A stretch of DNA of 32,336 bases from a virus, in IMG/VR virus record IMGVR_UViG_3300034071_002143, positions 1 through 32,336 of that record; one strand, given 5' to 3'. The translations under genes were made by a program, and so were the position numbers. The notes below the pieces were generated by a model, which worked only from the letters and a program-made list of their open reading frames with translations, ran no database searches and was not told where the DNA came from. Every line of letters begins with the position of its first letter. Position 1 is the first letter of the stretch. Of this stretch, positions 22,872 to 29,654 are shown in pieces.

Positions 22872-23810
22872 ATGAACAAAAACAAATTAGTAGAGATACT
22901 TAAAATCCAATCAGAAAGTTATAACCAATTTAGAATGTTCGCCTATATTATAAGGGAGCTAAAAAAACTAAACGTATATTATTATACTTATAATGGGTGC
23001 ATATATGCACAAAAAGGAAATGCGGACACATTCCCTTGCGTAGTGTCACACATGGACACGGTACACGATATAGTCGAAGACTTAACGCCTATAGAGATAA
23101 ACGGCAATATAACAGGCTTTAATTCGTGTACAATGGAACAAACAGGAATAGGGGGAGACGATAAGGTTGGAATATTTATTGCCTTAGAATGTATATCTAA
23201 ATTTAAAAACATAAAAGCAGTTTTTTTTAGAGATGAAGAAATCGGATGCGTGGGCAGTTATCGCCCCGATATAAATTTTTTTACCGATTGTTCTTTTATT
23301 CTGCAATGTGACAGGAGGGGAAATAGCGACTTTATTACAAACGCAAGTGGTATAGAATTGTCTTCATCTAAATTTCAAAACGATATATCCCCAATAATAT
23401 CTAAATATGGATATAAGTTTAATAATGGAGCTATGACAGACGTAATGGCACTAAAACAATGCAAAATAAATATTTCTATGGCAAATATTTCCTGCGGCTA
23501 TTATAATCCCCATTCTCCACAAGAATATGTAAATATAAAAGACGTCGAAAATACTTTAAATTTAGTGGAGGAAATTATACAAAACATAGGACACATAAAA
23601 TATATACATGAGCATAAGGAAAAAACATACACTTATAAACACAAAAAATATAAATATGATCTATTTGATAACTATAATATAAAATCCACAAAGTCAATAT
23701 GTGATATGTGTTTTCAAAATAATGAAGTAGACAGTATTGTGTACTCCAGAGAATATGACATGAACATTTGTACAAAATGCACAGAAGACTATAGTATTTC
23801 ATGTAGATAA
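22872..23810 (+). CDS. M20-family metallopeptidase with C-terminal zinc ribbon
   Basis: This is 312 residues. It has the di-zinc M20 (peptidase T-like) ligand set: H60 and D62 in SHMDTVHD, D96 in GIGGDDKVG, E122-E123 in RDEEIG with E122 as general base, D147 in QCDRRG, and H214 in NPHSPQEYV. The inserted dimerisation domain of classical M20 enzymes appears absent or very short, giving a compact enzyme. After a Tyr/Lys-rich linker the last 40 residues carry CDMC (277-280) and CTKC (300-303), an added zinc ribbon. M20 enzymes cleave small peptides or amides. An early phage enzyme of this type might process a host metabolite, signal or defence product; the substrate is unknown. It lies 12 nt after the preceding gene. 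Confidence 0.85.
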   Translation: MNKNKLVEILKIQSESYNQFRMFAYIIRELKKLNVYYYTYNGCIYAQKGNADTFPCVVSHMDTVHDIVEDLTPIEINGNITGFNSCTMEQTGIGGDDKVGIFIALECISKFKNIKAVFFRDEEIGCVGSYRPDINFFTDCSFILQCDRRGNSDFITNASGIELSSSKFQNDISPIISKYGYKFNNGAMTDVMALKQCKINISMANISCGYYNPHSPQEYVNIKDVENTLNLVEEIIQNIGHIKYIHEHKEKTYTYKHKKYKYDLFDNYNIKSTKSICDMCFQNNEVDSIVYSREYDMNICTKCTEDYSISCR

Positions 23811-23828
23811 AACAATGTATTTTTTTCA

Positions 23829-23859
23829 AGCCCTCCTATTTATTTCGGGGGGCTTTTTT
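23829..23859 (+). terminator. Terminator of the 21.6-23.8 kb transcription unit
   Basis: AGCCCTCC pairs with GGGGGGCT across a 10-nt loop, with one G-U pair that forms only on the rightward RNA, followed by six T. It lies 18 nt after the peptidase stop codon. Confidence 0.85.
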
Positions 23860-24070
23860 ATTTCTTGCCCTTATCAACACCATCTAAAACTCTATTTTTT
23901 AACATAACTCATTGATAAAGGTATTTTTTTACTCAAACTTGCATACGTTGAAAATCAATCACTTATATTCTCAAAGTATCAAAATTTTCGGGGATTAGAC
24001 TTTCTCTTTTCAAAAGTGCTTATATATAACGAAAAACATTAATGGAATTGAGTTATTAACATATTTTTAG

Positions 24071-24313
24071 GTGAAGAAAGGGAGGGTTCCCCCTATTTAT
24101 ATTCTACTCTGTGTTTATTTTTTCTCTATTTGCCCTATTCTATGTTTATTTTTTTCTCTATTTACTCTATTCGGTGCTTATTTTTCCTCTCTATACTCTC
24201 TTTTAGGTTTATTTTTTCTCTTTATATTCTCTTTTGAGTTATTTTGCCTATTATTTTATTTTGCTTCTTCTAATTATCTATTTAGTTGTTTTAGCTTTCT
24301 TTATTTTCTTTAA
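24071..24313 (+). CDS. Hydrophobic 80-residue frame with 11-residue repeats (doubtful gene)
   Basis: After a short basic start (MKKGRVPP) the frame is almost entirely Phe, Leu, Tyr, Ser and Cys and repeats an 11-residue unit about four times (CVYFFSICPIL, CLFFSLFTLFG, AYFSSLYSLLG and a shorter copy). The underlying DNA is a degenerate 31-33-nt tandem repeat of T and C. It could be a small membrane toxin or simply a translated pyrimidine repeat; no promoter match is close. I favour repeat DNA over a gene. Confidence 0.2.
   Translation: MKKGRVPPIYILLCVYFFSICPILCLFFSLFTLFGAYFSSLYSLLGLFFLFIFSFELFCLLFYFASSNYLFSCFSFLYFL
24095..24260 (+). repeat. Degenerate pyrimidine-rich tandem repeats
   Basis: Four to five copies of a 31-33-nt unit of the type TGTTTATTTTTTCTCTATTT plus a short variable tail follow one another. 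One strand is almost pure pyrimidine. Such tracts can form triplex or unwound DNA, and this one lies in the largest gap of the right arm. Confidence 0.6.
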
Positions 24314-24811
24314 AGTTTAGATCCGTCTTCTCATTGTGTTCTGCATTATTGTCCTCTCTCTATTTATTGGTGCAGGAGGTTATTTTTTAATCCTCTGGGC
24401 GATTTTATTTTTTACTAACTTGTACTGATGCGAAAATTTGTCCGTTGCTTATATTGGTTATGCGCTACTTGTTATAAGGAATATTTTAGTTTTTTTCTGT
24501 TTTTAAATATGTATTTTTTTATTTTAGGCGTATCTTAATTAGATTGAGTCTAAATAGTGTAAATTTATCGAGGTTATTTCGCTATGTAGCAACTTTGTAG
24601 TTTTTAGTATTAATTTGGGGGAGGTTTTTTTCATATTGTAAAACTAATCTGGTTTTTTAAATACTATCTAAATAAATTGAGTGAAGTTTTTTATCTCTCT
24701 TCAATACCCTATAAAAATACAAAATATTTTTTAATTAAAAAAATAAAATTGTCCACAAACGCACACAGGAAAAGGAATTGCACGAAATAAGGGTAATTTG
24801 TAGTAAATAAA

Positions 24812-24833
24812 TTTTAACATTTTTTAACATTTA
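24812..24833 (-). promoter_or_regulatory. Operator-like double repeat, copy 2 (inverted)
   Basis: This is an exact 22-nt reverse complement of 21511-21532, with two TTTAACATTT units 10 nt apart. It lies 18 nt upstream of the -7 box of the promoter at 24851. Orientation and distance differ from copy 1, which suits a palindrome-independent or dimeric regulator. Confidence 0.55.
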
Positions 24834-24850
24834 AGTAATGAATAAATATA

Positions 24851-24858
24851 TATCTTTG
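24851..24858 (+). promoter_or_regulatory. Early rightward promoter 2 (-7 element)
   Basis: TATCTTTG followed by CC matches TAnnTTTG; no TTG lies at -33. The leader 24865-24890 is identical over 26 nt to that of early promoter 1, ending in the ATG of the next gene. Confidence 0.65.
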
Positions 24859-24887
24859 CCATTATTAACAAATCAAAAACAAATTTT

Positions 24888-25322
24888 ATGCAAACGACAA
24901 AGCTTTATGAATTGAAAAAAATTCAAACCGATTTCCCAAAAATTAAAATCAAAAGTTCTAAGGATTCAGCAGATTTTATCAGGCAGTTTTATGGGGACGA
25001 TATAGAGATATATGAATCATTTTTTTTATTATTACTAAATAGAGCAAACGACACTATCGGATATGCTAAGATAAGTCAAGGCGGGATATATGGCACCGTT
25101 GTAGACGTGAAAATAATTGCTAAATATGCGGTGGATTCATTAGCGAGTGCGGTTATATTGGCACACAATCACCCATCAGGCACGTTAAGCCCTTCTGCTC
25201 AAGACATTGAGATAACCAAAAAAATTAAACAAGCGTTGAGCCTATTAGAGATAAACGTATTAGACCACATTATACTAACCTCCGATAATTATTATTCTTT
25301 TTTAGACGAAGGAATGATGTAA
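24888..25322 (+). CDS. RadC-type JAB/MPN domain protein
   Basis: This 144-residue protein is made almost only of the RadC JAB metalloprotease-fold domain. The zinc-ligand motif HNHPSG is at residues 93-98 and the Asp ligand at D106 (SAQDIEI), with an upstream Glu region at about 40-43. The C-terminal strand ILTSDNYYSF is typical. The helix-hairpin-helix part of chromosomal RadC is missing, as is common in phage and plasmid versions. RadC is not a proven repair protein; phage copies have been linked to DNA processing or anti-defence, so the role is open. It heads the rightward unit that runs into small unknown genes. Confidence 0.85.
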   Translation: MQTTKLYELKKIQTDFPKIKIKSSKDSADFIRQFYGDDIEIYESFFLLLLNRANDTIGYAKISQGGIYGTVVDVKIIAKYAVDSLASAVILAHNHPSGTLSPSAQDIEITKKIKQALSLLEINVLDHIILTSDNYYSFLDEGMM

Positions 25323-25350
25323 ATTTTTTAAATCATTAAAATCAACAAAC

Positions 25351-25725
25351 ATGAAAAAACTAACTGCAATTATCTTAACTACTTTCATTTTCTCTTGCGC
25401 CAAAGAGGAGGTAGATATATATTCTTTCCCTACTGCTATATTTTTTCAGGATGAGCAAAAAGGTAACGAAGTATATAAATATAAATATACTCTAATCAAG
25501 TATAATAACTTTTGGTTTCTGAAACATAATGAAAAAACGACTACTCTCTTAAAATTCGACGTCTATACCAACCAAGCTAAGCCCGTAGGCAAATGGATAA
25601 CGTACCCAGAGTGGATGCAGAACCCATCTATTCTAACATTTGACAATAATACAATAGATAGTGTAACAAATATGCGTCAAACAGATATATCAGAAACCAA
25701 ACTAAATAATTTAAAAACCAATTAA
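25351..25725 (+). CDS. Phage-encoded lipoprotein with surface-export signal
   Basis: This is 124 residues. A type II signal peptide (MKKLTAIILTTFIF) ends at a lipobox with Cys16 in IFSCAKEE. The residues after the Cys (A-K-E-E) fit the Bacteroidota lipoprotein export signal of a Lys followed by two acidic residues. The mature protein would therefore be anchored to the outer face of the outer membrane. The rest is a small Tyr/Lys/Thr-rich beta-type domain without known motif. Phage surface lipoproteins often block re-infection by masking the receptor, which is inference here. It follows the RadC-type gene in an early unit, consistent with expression at the start of infection. Confidence 0.75.
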   Translation: MKKLTAIILTTFIFSCAKEEVDIYSFPTAIFFQDEQKGNEVYKYKYTLIKYNNFWFLKHNEKTTTLLKFDVYTNQAKPVGKWITYPEWMQNPSILTFDNNTIDSVTNMRQTDISETKLNNLKTN

Positions 25726-25737
25726 AACCAATTTTTT

Positions 25738-25890
25738 ATGTATTTTATTGATTACCTAAGCAAAAAACACAACTACAATAAAAAACGTCAATACTTCGAT
25801 GACTGGGGCAAAGCCATCGAATGGGGGCTAAAAAATATTGACAATTTTAGTATAGATATGCTCTTCTGTACGCCAAACAAATCTAATTAA
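25738..25890 (+). CDS. Small protein of 50 residues
   Basis: This frame begins at the ATG at 25738, 12 nt after the lipoprotein stop, with an A/T-rich leader as used elsewhere here. It reads MYFIDYLSKKHNYNKKRQYF then a Trp-containing helix (DDWGKAIEWGLKNID). It is basic at the N-terminus and compact, with no membrane segment. The family is not recognised. Position in a run of closely spaced early genes supports it being real. Confidence 0.55.
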   Translation: MYFIDYLSKKHNYNKKRQYFDDWGKAIEWGLKNIDNFSIDMLFCTPNKSN

Positions 25891-25907
25891 CAATTAAAAA
25901 AACAAAT

Positions 25908-26183
25908 ATGCAAACTACAATTATTATCTCAGGACAACCAAACGGCAATTCAACACTAAAAAATGCAATTACTTCGCATAATTGCGAAGAAAAAAGGCTA
26001 CAATATGGAGGCTGGGAACTAACATTTAGGACCAAAGGCGAAGCGGTTAAGGCTATTCGCAGCGCATATACTTATTTGCTTAGAGAATATCCAGAACTAA
26101 AGGGATCAATGCTAAATGCTTCTCAAGATAGAACTTCAATAAACTTTGACGCATCAAGGGCTTATATTTTTATAACTAACTAA
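25908..26183 (+). CDS. Hypothetical early phage protein, 91 residues
   Basis: The protein has an alternating alpha/beta layout: a first strand (TTIIISGQ), a helix, a strand (GWELTFRT), a long helix with AVKAIRSAYTYLLREY and a final strand pair (TSINFDASRAYIFI). This is a plausible small ferredoxin-like fold. No Cys pair, signal or catalytic motif is visible. The gene lies 17 nt after the previous stop with the same AAACAAA-type leader as its neighbours. Function unknown. Confidence 0.65.
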   Translation: MQTTIIISGQPNGNSTLKNAITSHNCEEKRLQYGGWELTFRTKGEAVKAIRSAYTYLLREYPELKGSMLNASQDRTSINFDASRAYIFITN

Positions 26184-26197
26184 TTAAACAAACAAAC

Positions 26198-26491
26198 ATG
26201 AGACCAATTAAACTAACCATTGTAGGCTATCTTTTTAACGGCATTCTATACACAAGTAGAGAAGCGTGGCTAATAGCTAAGGAGAAGGCAGAAAAGGCTA
26301 AAAATCACAATTTTTTTGCTAAACTATTAAAGTCCATTGTACTATCCGACAAGGTGCAAGAGGCAAAAAACAAATTGAAAAAACTAGGCTACTCCTTCAG
26401 TAGATACGTTGAGCTAATTAAAGCAAAAGCGAAAGCAAAAGAATTTTTTATATATTTGCCGAAAAAGGAGAGAATACTACTATGCGACTAA
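26198..26491 (+). CDS. Hypothetical basic early protein, 97 residues
   Basis: The first 30 residues contain a strand-like start (IKLTIVGYLFNGILYTSREA). The rest is very Lys/Ala-rich helix (about residues 25-87), giving a strongly basic protein that could bind nucleic acid. A promoter match for the following gene (TATATTTG at 26451-26458) lies inside its 3' end, and its stop overlaps the next start by 10 nt. Family not recognised. Confidence 0.6.
   Translation: MRPIKLTIVGYLFNGILYTSREAWLIAKEKAEKAKNHNFFAKLLKSIVLSDKVQEAKNKLKKLGYSFSRYVELIKAKAKAKEFFIYLPKKERILLCD
26451..26458 (+). promoter_or_regulatory. Internal -7 element
   Basis: TATATTTG followed by CC lies within the end of the preceding gene and 23 nt before the ATG at 26482. 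No -33 TTG is present. An AAGGAG stretch at 26465-26470 resembles a Shine-Dalgarno sequence, unusual for this genome. Confidence 0.4.
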
Positions 26492-26835
26492 GTAAAATAA
26501 CATTAGAGATATTAGGGAGCAAGAACGCAAAAGCCTATTTAGGCGCTTATTATAGCGTCGATTCTAAAGAGATAGGCGATTGGGTTAAACTTGAGAAAAA
26601 AGGCGAAAAAACGAGGTTAACAAGTGAATTTGGGTTAAATCTTATACTTCAATATAGAGTACAAGAATTAAAAGATTATTTAGTCTCAGAGGTGCCTGAC
26701 TTGCTTGAAAAAGACGACTTAAAATTGCCCATTAAACAAATGACAAGCAAAAAAAAGTATAGATACGATATGAGTGGGAGAAAACACAGAATTGACTCTA
26801 TGACCGGAAAGAAAAAACAAATTGATAATTTTTAG
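26482..26835 (+). CDS. Hypothetical basic protein, 117 residues
   Basis: The N-terminal 75 residues mix strands and helices (ITLEILGSKNAKAYLGAYYS then a charged helix). The C-terminal 30 residues are a Lys/Arg-rich tail with MTSKKKYRYDMSGRKHRIDS and a second related MTGKKKQI segment, suggesting RNA or DNA binding. It has its own promoter candidate and an AAGGAG upstream. The next gene begins 3 nt after its stop. No known family is seen. Confidence 0.6.
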   Translation: MRLSKITLEILGSKNAKAYLGAYYSVDSKEIGDWVKLEKKGEKTRLTSEFGLNLILQYRVQELKDYLVSEVPDLLEKDDLKLPIKQMTSKKKYRYDMSGRKHRIDSMTGKKKQIDNF

Positions 26836-26838
26836 ATC

Positions 26839-27027
26839 ATGGCAATAATTACAGCGAACACAAAAGCAGAGATAGTCCTAGAGTTAGACGATAATAGCTC
26901 AATAATTAGCGTATGGATGTTATACGGAAATGCCGAACCAATTAAGGTGGCGTTTGACAGAAATTCAGAAATATTTATAGAGATGCAAAAAGACATTGAT
27001 AACGAGATAATAAAACCAAACTTATGA
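26839..27027 (+). CDS. Small acidic protein, 62 residues
   Basis: A short protein of alternating strands (AIITANTKAEIVLELDD, SIISVWMLYG, PIKVAFDR) and an acidic C-terminal helix. It overlaps the next gene by 4 nt (ATGA), so the two are translationally coupled and may work together. Family not recognised. Confidence 0.6.
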   Translation: MAIITANTKAEIVLELDDNSSIISVWMLYGNAEPIKVAFDRNSEIFIEMQKDIDNEIIKPNL

Positions 27028-27305
27028 ATCAAGAATTTTTTAATAAATTGTTCGATTACTTTGACATTTCCAAAGGCAGAGACAATGAAATGAGCAAAAT
27101 AGCAAACAAAAAAGTAAACAAGGTTAAAGATAGAGAACTGGTTTATAATTTGGTAAATGGAGACCGCTCTACCAAAGAAATATCTATTATTTTGGGCAAA
27201 GAGATATATCGCATAAGTGGCAGGTTTACCGAGCTTAAAGCAAGCGATAAGATAGAATTGTCGCATTATAAGGATGGTTTTTCGGTTTATAAATTAAAAA
27301 AATAA
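27024..27305 (+). CDS. Winged-helix DNA-binding protein candidate, 93 residues
   Basis: Residues about 37-93 read as a winged helix: a helix with DRELVYNLVNG, then RSTKEISIILGKEIYRISGR as turn and recognition helix, then two strands (IELSHYKDGFSVYKL) forming the wing. The N-terminal 30 residues are a separate charged helix. Such proteins act as early or late transcription switches in phages. It is coupled to the small acidic protein before it. DNA binding is likely; the target site is unknown, although the CCAATATTGG palindrome at 27341-27350 just downstream is a candidate. Confidence 0.55.
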   Translation: MNQEFFNKLFDYFDISKGRDNEMSKIANKKVNKVKDRELVYNLVNGDRSTKEISIILGKEIYRISGRFTELKASDKIELSHYKDGFSVYKLKK

Positions 27306-27325
27306 CTTATGGATTGGAGCATAAA
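27302..27325 (+). repeat. Long direct repeat, copy A
   Basis: This 24-nt segment (core GATTGGAGCATAAA) matches 31546-31569 at 23 of 24 positions. Together the two copies bracket a 4.2-kb block holding the exonuclease, SSB-like, DnaA-IV and methyltransferase genes. Confidence 0.6.
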
Positions 27326-27340
27326 AACTTCCTCAATCTT

Positions 27341-27350
27341 CCAATATTGG
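27341..27350. promoter_or_regulatory. Perfect palindrome CCAATATTGG (operator candidate)
   Basis: A perfect 10-bp palindrome, extended imperfectly on both sides, lies 43 nt upstream of the -7 box at 27394-27401 and just after the winged-helix gene. Autoregulation or control of the replication genes is plausible. Confidence 0.4.
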
Positions 27351-27393
27351 GAGGATATAAGAACAAAAAATCAGTACTTTAAAATAAAATATA

Positions 27394-27401
27394 TATCTTT
27401 G
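27394..27401 (+). promoter_or_regulatory. -7 element with near-leaderless start
   Basis: TATCTTTG followed by C ends 7 nt before the ATG at 27409, so the transcript would begin at or next to the start codon, as in leaderless mRNA. No TTG is seen at -33. Confidence 0.55.
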
Positions 27402-27408
27402 CAAAACT

Positions 27409-27735
27409 ATGGACAAACTAAACAAAGACTATTGGGCAGGGTGGATACATTGCTACTTGAGAGAACTTCAATGTAACAATCCAGAATTTAAAGAGGCGTG
27501 CAATCTCTTGAAAATTGTTATTTTAGAAGACAAGGTAGTCCTACATTATGCTGTGGAAGTTTATGGACATACTGACCATATTTTGTGTGATGACCCAAAA
27601 CACATTGAGTCTACTACAGATTACCGAGAAGACATAGAAGTAATTAATATCAACAAAAATAAACTGATGTTTATAAGCGACCTAGAAGACGCATTAATTA
27701 AAATATCTCAAATTAATCCATTTTATGCAGAATGA
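27409..27735 (+). CDS. Hypothetical early protein, 108 residues
   Basis: This acidic soluble protein begins MDKLNKDYWAGWIHCYLREL and contains a strand-turn-strand around VVLHYAVEVYGHTDH. Its C-terminal half is alpha/beta. It has no recognised motif. Its own promoter candidate with virtually no leader suggests separate control from the upstream genes. It lies just before the exonuclease gene. Confidence 0.6.
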   Translation: MDKLNKDYWAGWIHCYLRELQCNNPEFKEACNLLKIVILEDKVVLHYAVEVYGHTDHILCDDPKHIESTTDYREDIEVININKNKLMFISDLEDALIKISQINPFYAE

Positions 27736-27801
27736 ATATTTTGTTAGACTACTACCTTGTTTTATTACCTTTTTGCTTATTTTAATTATATCTTTATTTA
27801 T

Positions 27802-28644
27802 ATGATTATATTATTTGATTACGATTCAATGCTATACAAGGCTAACTACAAAATAGTTAGCATAAGTGAAATAAAAGAATTATATCGTATTGGCATGAAC
27901 AGGGAGGCAATATCCGAAGAGATTGTCATTAAGTCCATAGATAGGATGCAAACAATTGAACAAAAGATATTTGAGGATATTGAAAGCACAGGGGCGCAAA
28001 TAACAGAGATAAGATATTTCGTCACGGATTGCCACAAATCTATAAGGAAGCAAATAAGCGCTGAATATAAGGCTAAAAGAAAGAAGAACAAGTGGGCTGA
28101 GGCAATACGCAAAAAGATTTTAAGAGGGTATTCTAATATTTTTAGAAACGACTACTTTGAGGCTGACGACTTAATAGCTGATGAGGCAAATTATTTAAGA
28201 GCAAATGGAATAGAATATATAATTTTATCCCTTGATAAAGATTTGCAACAAATAGAGGGTATTCATTACAATTATTACACTGATATTGTAGAGGAAGATG
28301 GCAGAGAAATAAGAGTTTCAAGGGGGCTGTCTATTACTTCTGAATTTGAAAGCAAATATTTCTTTTGGAGGCAAATGCTTATGGGAGATAGTTCCGATGG
28401 CGTACAAGGATTATTTAAAATTGGAATTGTAAAGGCTACTGAAATATTAGACGGATGTATAACAGAATCTCAACTTAAACTAAGAGTGTGTAGGGCGTAT
28501 TTAGACCATTATTCTTATAAAGAGTATCAGGGCAAAGGAAATAAAAAAATTAGAATAAAGTATGAATTAAATGCAGATAAGGCAAGGGAGGAGTTAGAAA
28601 AAAACTATAGACTTTTAAAATTAGGCACATACGAAATAAATTAA
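27802..28644 (+). CDS. 5'-3' exonuclease / flap endonuclease (PIN-like, T4 RNase H/T5 D15 type)
   Basis: The start is the ATG at 27802 (280 residues); the frame extends to 27757 but only as a Tyr/Phe-rich stretch overlapping a TATCTTTA box. The metal-binding acidic residues of the FEN superfamily are present: D6/D8 in FDYD, E120-A-D122-D123 in EADDL, D145 and D147 in SLDKDL, and GDSSDGVQG at 195-203. The last is followed by GIVKATEIL, the helix-3-turn-helix DNA-binding motif. The enzyme removes RNA primers and 5' flaps during phage replication. It heads a block with SSB-like and DnaA-IV genes. Confidence 0.88.
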   Translation: MIILFDYDSMLYKANYKIVSISEIKELYRIGMNREAISEEIVIKSIDRMQTIEQKIFEDIESTGAQITEIRYFVTDCHKSIRKQISAEYKAKRKKNKWAEAIRKKILRGYSNIFRNDYFEADDLIADEANYLRANGIEYIILSLDKDLQQIEGIHYNYYTDIVEEDGREIRVSRGLSITSEFESKYFFWRQMLMGDSSDGVQGLFKIGIVKATEILDGCITESQLKLRVCRAYLDHYSYKEYQGKGNKKIRIKYELNADKAREELEKNYRLLKLGTYEIN

Positions 28645-28663
28645 TAACTTAAAATAAAACAAA

Positions 28664-29011
28664 ATGGAATTTAAAGGAAAATTAGTAAAAAAACCTATTC
28701 TTACTACCGGAGTAACGAAAGCAGGAAAAAATTGGGCATCTTGTGAATTTATTGTAGAAGAACAAACCCAGTACCCACAAAAAGGAAAGTTCAAATACTT
28801 TGCTCAGGACGACAAGGTAAAATTTGTTAAAATCTTTGCTGAAAAAGCCAAAGCAGGAGACAAATTAGACATTAGCTTCAACATTAAGTGCAATGATTAT
28901 CAAGGTAAGGAATATGTAGAACTTAGTGTATGGAGTGTTAAGTTTGCGGATCAAAAAGCAAATGTAATACCTGTAGAAAGCAAGGAGGACGATTTAGATT
29001 TGCCATTTTAA
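28664..29011 (+). CDS. SSB-like single-stranded DNA-binding protein (DUF3127 type)
   Basis: This 115-residue OB-fold type protein begins MEFKGKLVKKPILTTGVTKA and has WASCEFIVEEQTQYPQKGKF then FNIKCNDYQGKEYVELSVW, the pattern of the small DUF3127 proteins common in Bacteroidota and their phages. The tail SKEDDLDLPF closely resembles the acidic, Phe-ending tip with which bacterial SSB recruits partner proteins. It likely coats single strands during replication and recombination with Sak and the exonuclease. It lies 19 nt after the exonuclease and 9 nt before the DnaA-like gene. Confidence 0.85.
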   Translation: MEFKGKLVKKPILTTGVTKAGKNWASCEFIVEEQTQYPQKGKFKYFAQDDKVKFVKIFAEKAKAGDKLDISFNIKCNDYQGKEYVELSVWSVKFADQKANVIPVESKEDDLDLPF

Positions 29012-29020
29012 TATTAAACC

Positions 29021-29509
29021 ATGAACAACGAAAATAATGACTTCATGATAGAAGTGCAGCAGGCTAAAACAAATTTAGAAAAGTATGCGGAAAGCATTAT
29101 CGAACAATTAAAGGCTAAATATCCAGAACTTGAACTATTTTTTAGTGTAAATTTAGTAGACAAGACCAATCATAAAATGTTTATAGAGGACCTCATTAAA
29201 GAAACTAATTTGTTTTTTAATGTGGATATAACGAGCAAGTCAAGAAAGTCTTGTTATACGAAAGCGAGGTTTATTTTTGCTTACTTATGCAGAAATGCTT
29301 TAGGATTTTCTACTCCTTTTATAGGTGATAGGTTGGGTGGGAGAGACCACTCGACAATAATTGCTTCTACAAATAAATTCAAAGATTTTTTTGAGACCGA
29401 AGAGCCGTTCAGAGAAGATACATTCAAGTATATTGAACACATGAAAAAATTAGGGTATATATCTATAGCGTATAAACTTAATTATAACGAAAAATATAAA
29501 TTTTTGTAA
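29021..29509 (+). CDS. DnaA domain IV-like DNA-binding protein
   Basis: This is 162 residues. Residues about 60-135 match DnaA domain IV: SKSRKSCYTKARFIFAYLCR (basic loop and first helix of the helix-turn-helix) followed by IGDRLGGRDHSTIIASTNKF, whose GGRDHST is the DnaA signature that contacts the DnaA box. The AAA+ domain is absent. The N-terminal 55 residues are an acidic helical domain of unknown type. It could mark a phage origin through DnaA-box-like sites, or compete with host DnaA to stop host replication. Family is firm; role is inference. Confidence 0.88.
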   Translation: MNNENNDFMIEVQQAKTNLEKYAESIIEQLKAKYPELELFFSVNLVDKTNHKMFIEDLIKETNLFFNVDITSKSRKSCYTKARFIFAYLCRNALGFSTPFIGDRLGGRDHSTIIASTNKFKDFFETEEPFREDTFKYIEHMKKLGYISIAYKLNYNEKYKFL

Positions 29510-29540
29510 ACAAAGATGCTATTTGGCTGAAAAATTATTG

Positions 29541-29630
29541 CCACTAACGTGATGCAGATAAGCGAAGGCACAAATAGCGTTGGCTTTTGCGAGGGATTTG
29601 GGCTTTTGCTTATGTGCTGTTATAAGCCGT
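29541..29630 (+). repeat. attC-like hairpin site 1
   Basis: The ends carry CTAACG and TGCTGTTATAAGC. Inner arms ATAAGCGAAGGC (29558-29569) and GCTTTTGCTTAT (29602-29613) pair at 12 of 12 positions, two as G-T. Ends and architecture match sites 2 and 3, and it sits directly before the first methyltransferase. The core differs from the classical RYYYAAC/GTTRRRY. Confidence 0.6.
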
Positions 29631-29654
29631 TTTTCTTAATTTAAAATTTATAAA

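Larger units (their letters stand above)
23811..24887. other. 1.08-kb region without a convincing gene
   Basis: It begins with the terminator at 23829-23859. It contains DnaA-box-like words (23871-23879 TTATCAACA; 24749-24757 TTGTCCACA, each one base off TTATCCACA), a T-rich block with degenerate 31-33-nt repeats (24095-24260), a weak hairpin near 24375-24395, the second copy of the double operator repeat (24812-24833) and a promoter (24851-24858). The only frame of note is the hydrophobic one at 24071-24313. I see no tRNA or protein-family match in the rest. Confidence 0.55.

Noticed and set aside
26832-27266. Leftward 144-codon frame opposite the small early genes
   Set aside because: It is antisense to two overlapping, tightly spaced rightward genes and has shadow-like hydrophobic composition.
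27309-27476. 55-codon rightward frame starting MDWSIKTSS
   Set aside because: It runs through direct repeat A and the promoter and overlaps the better-supported gene at 27409 in another frame; no conserved feature seen.
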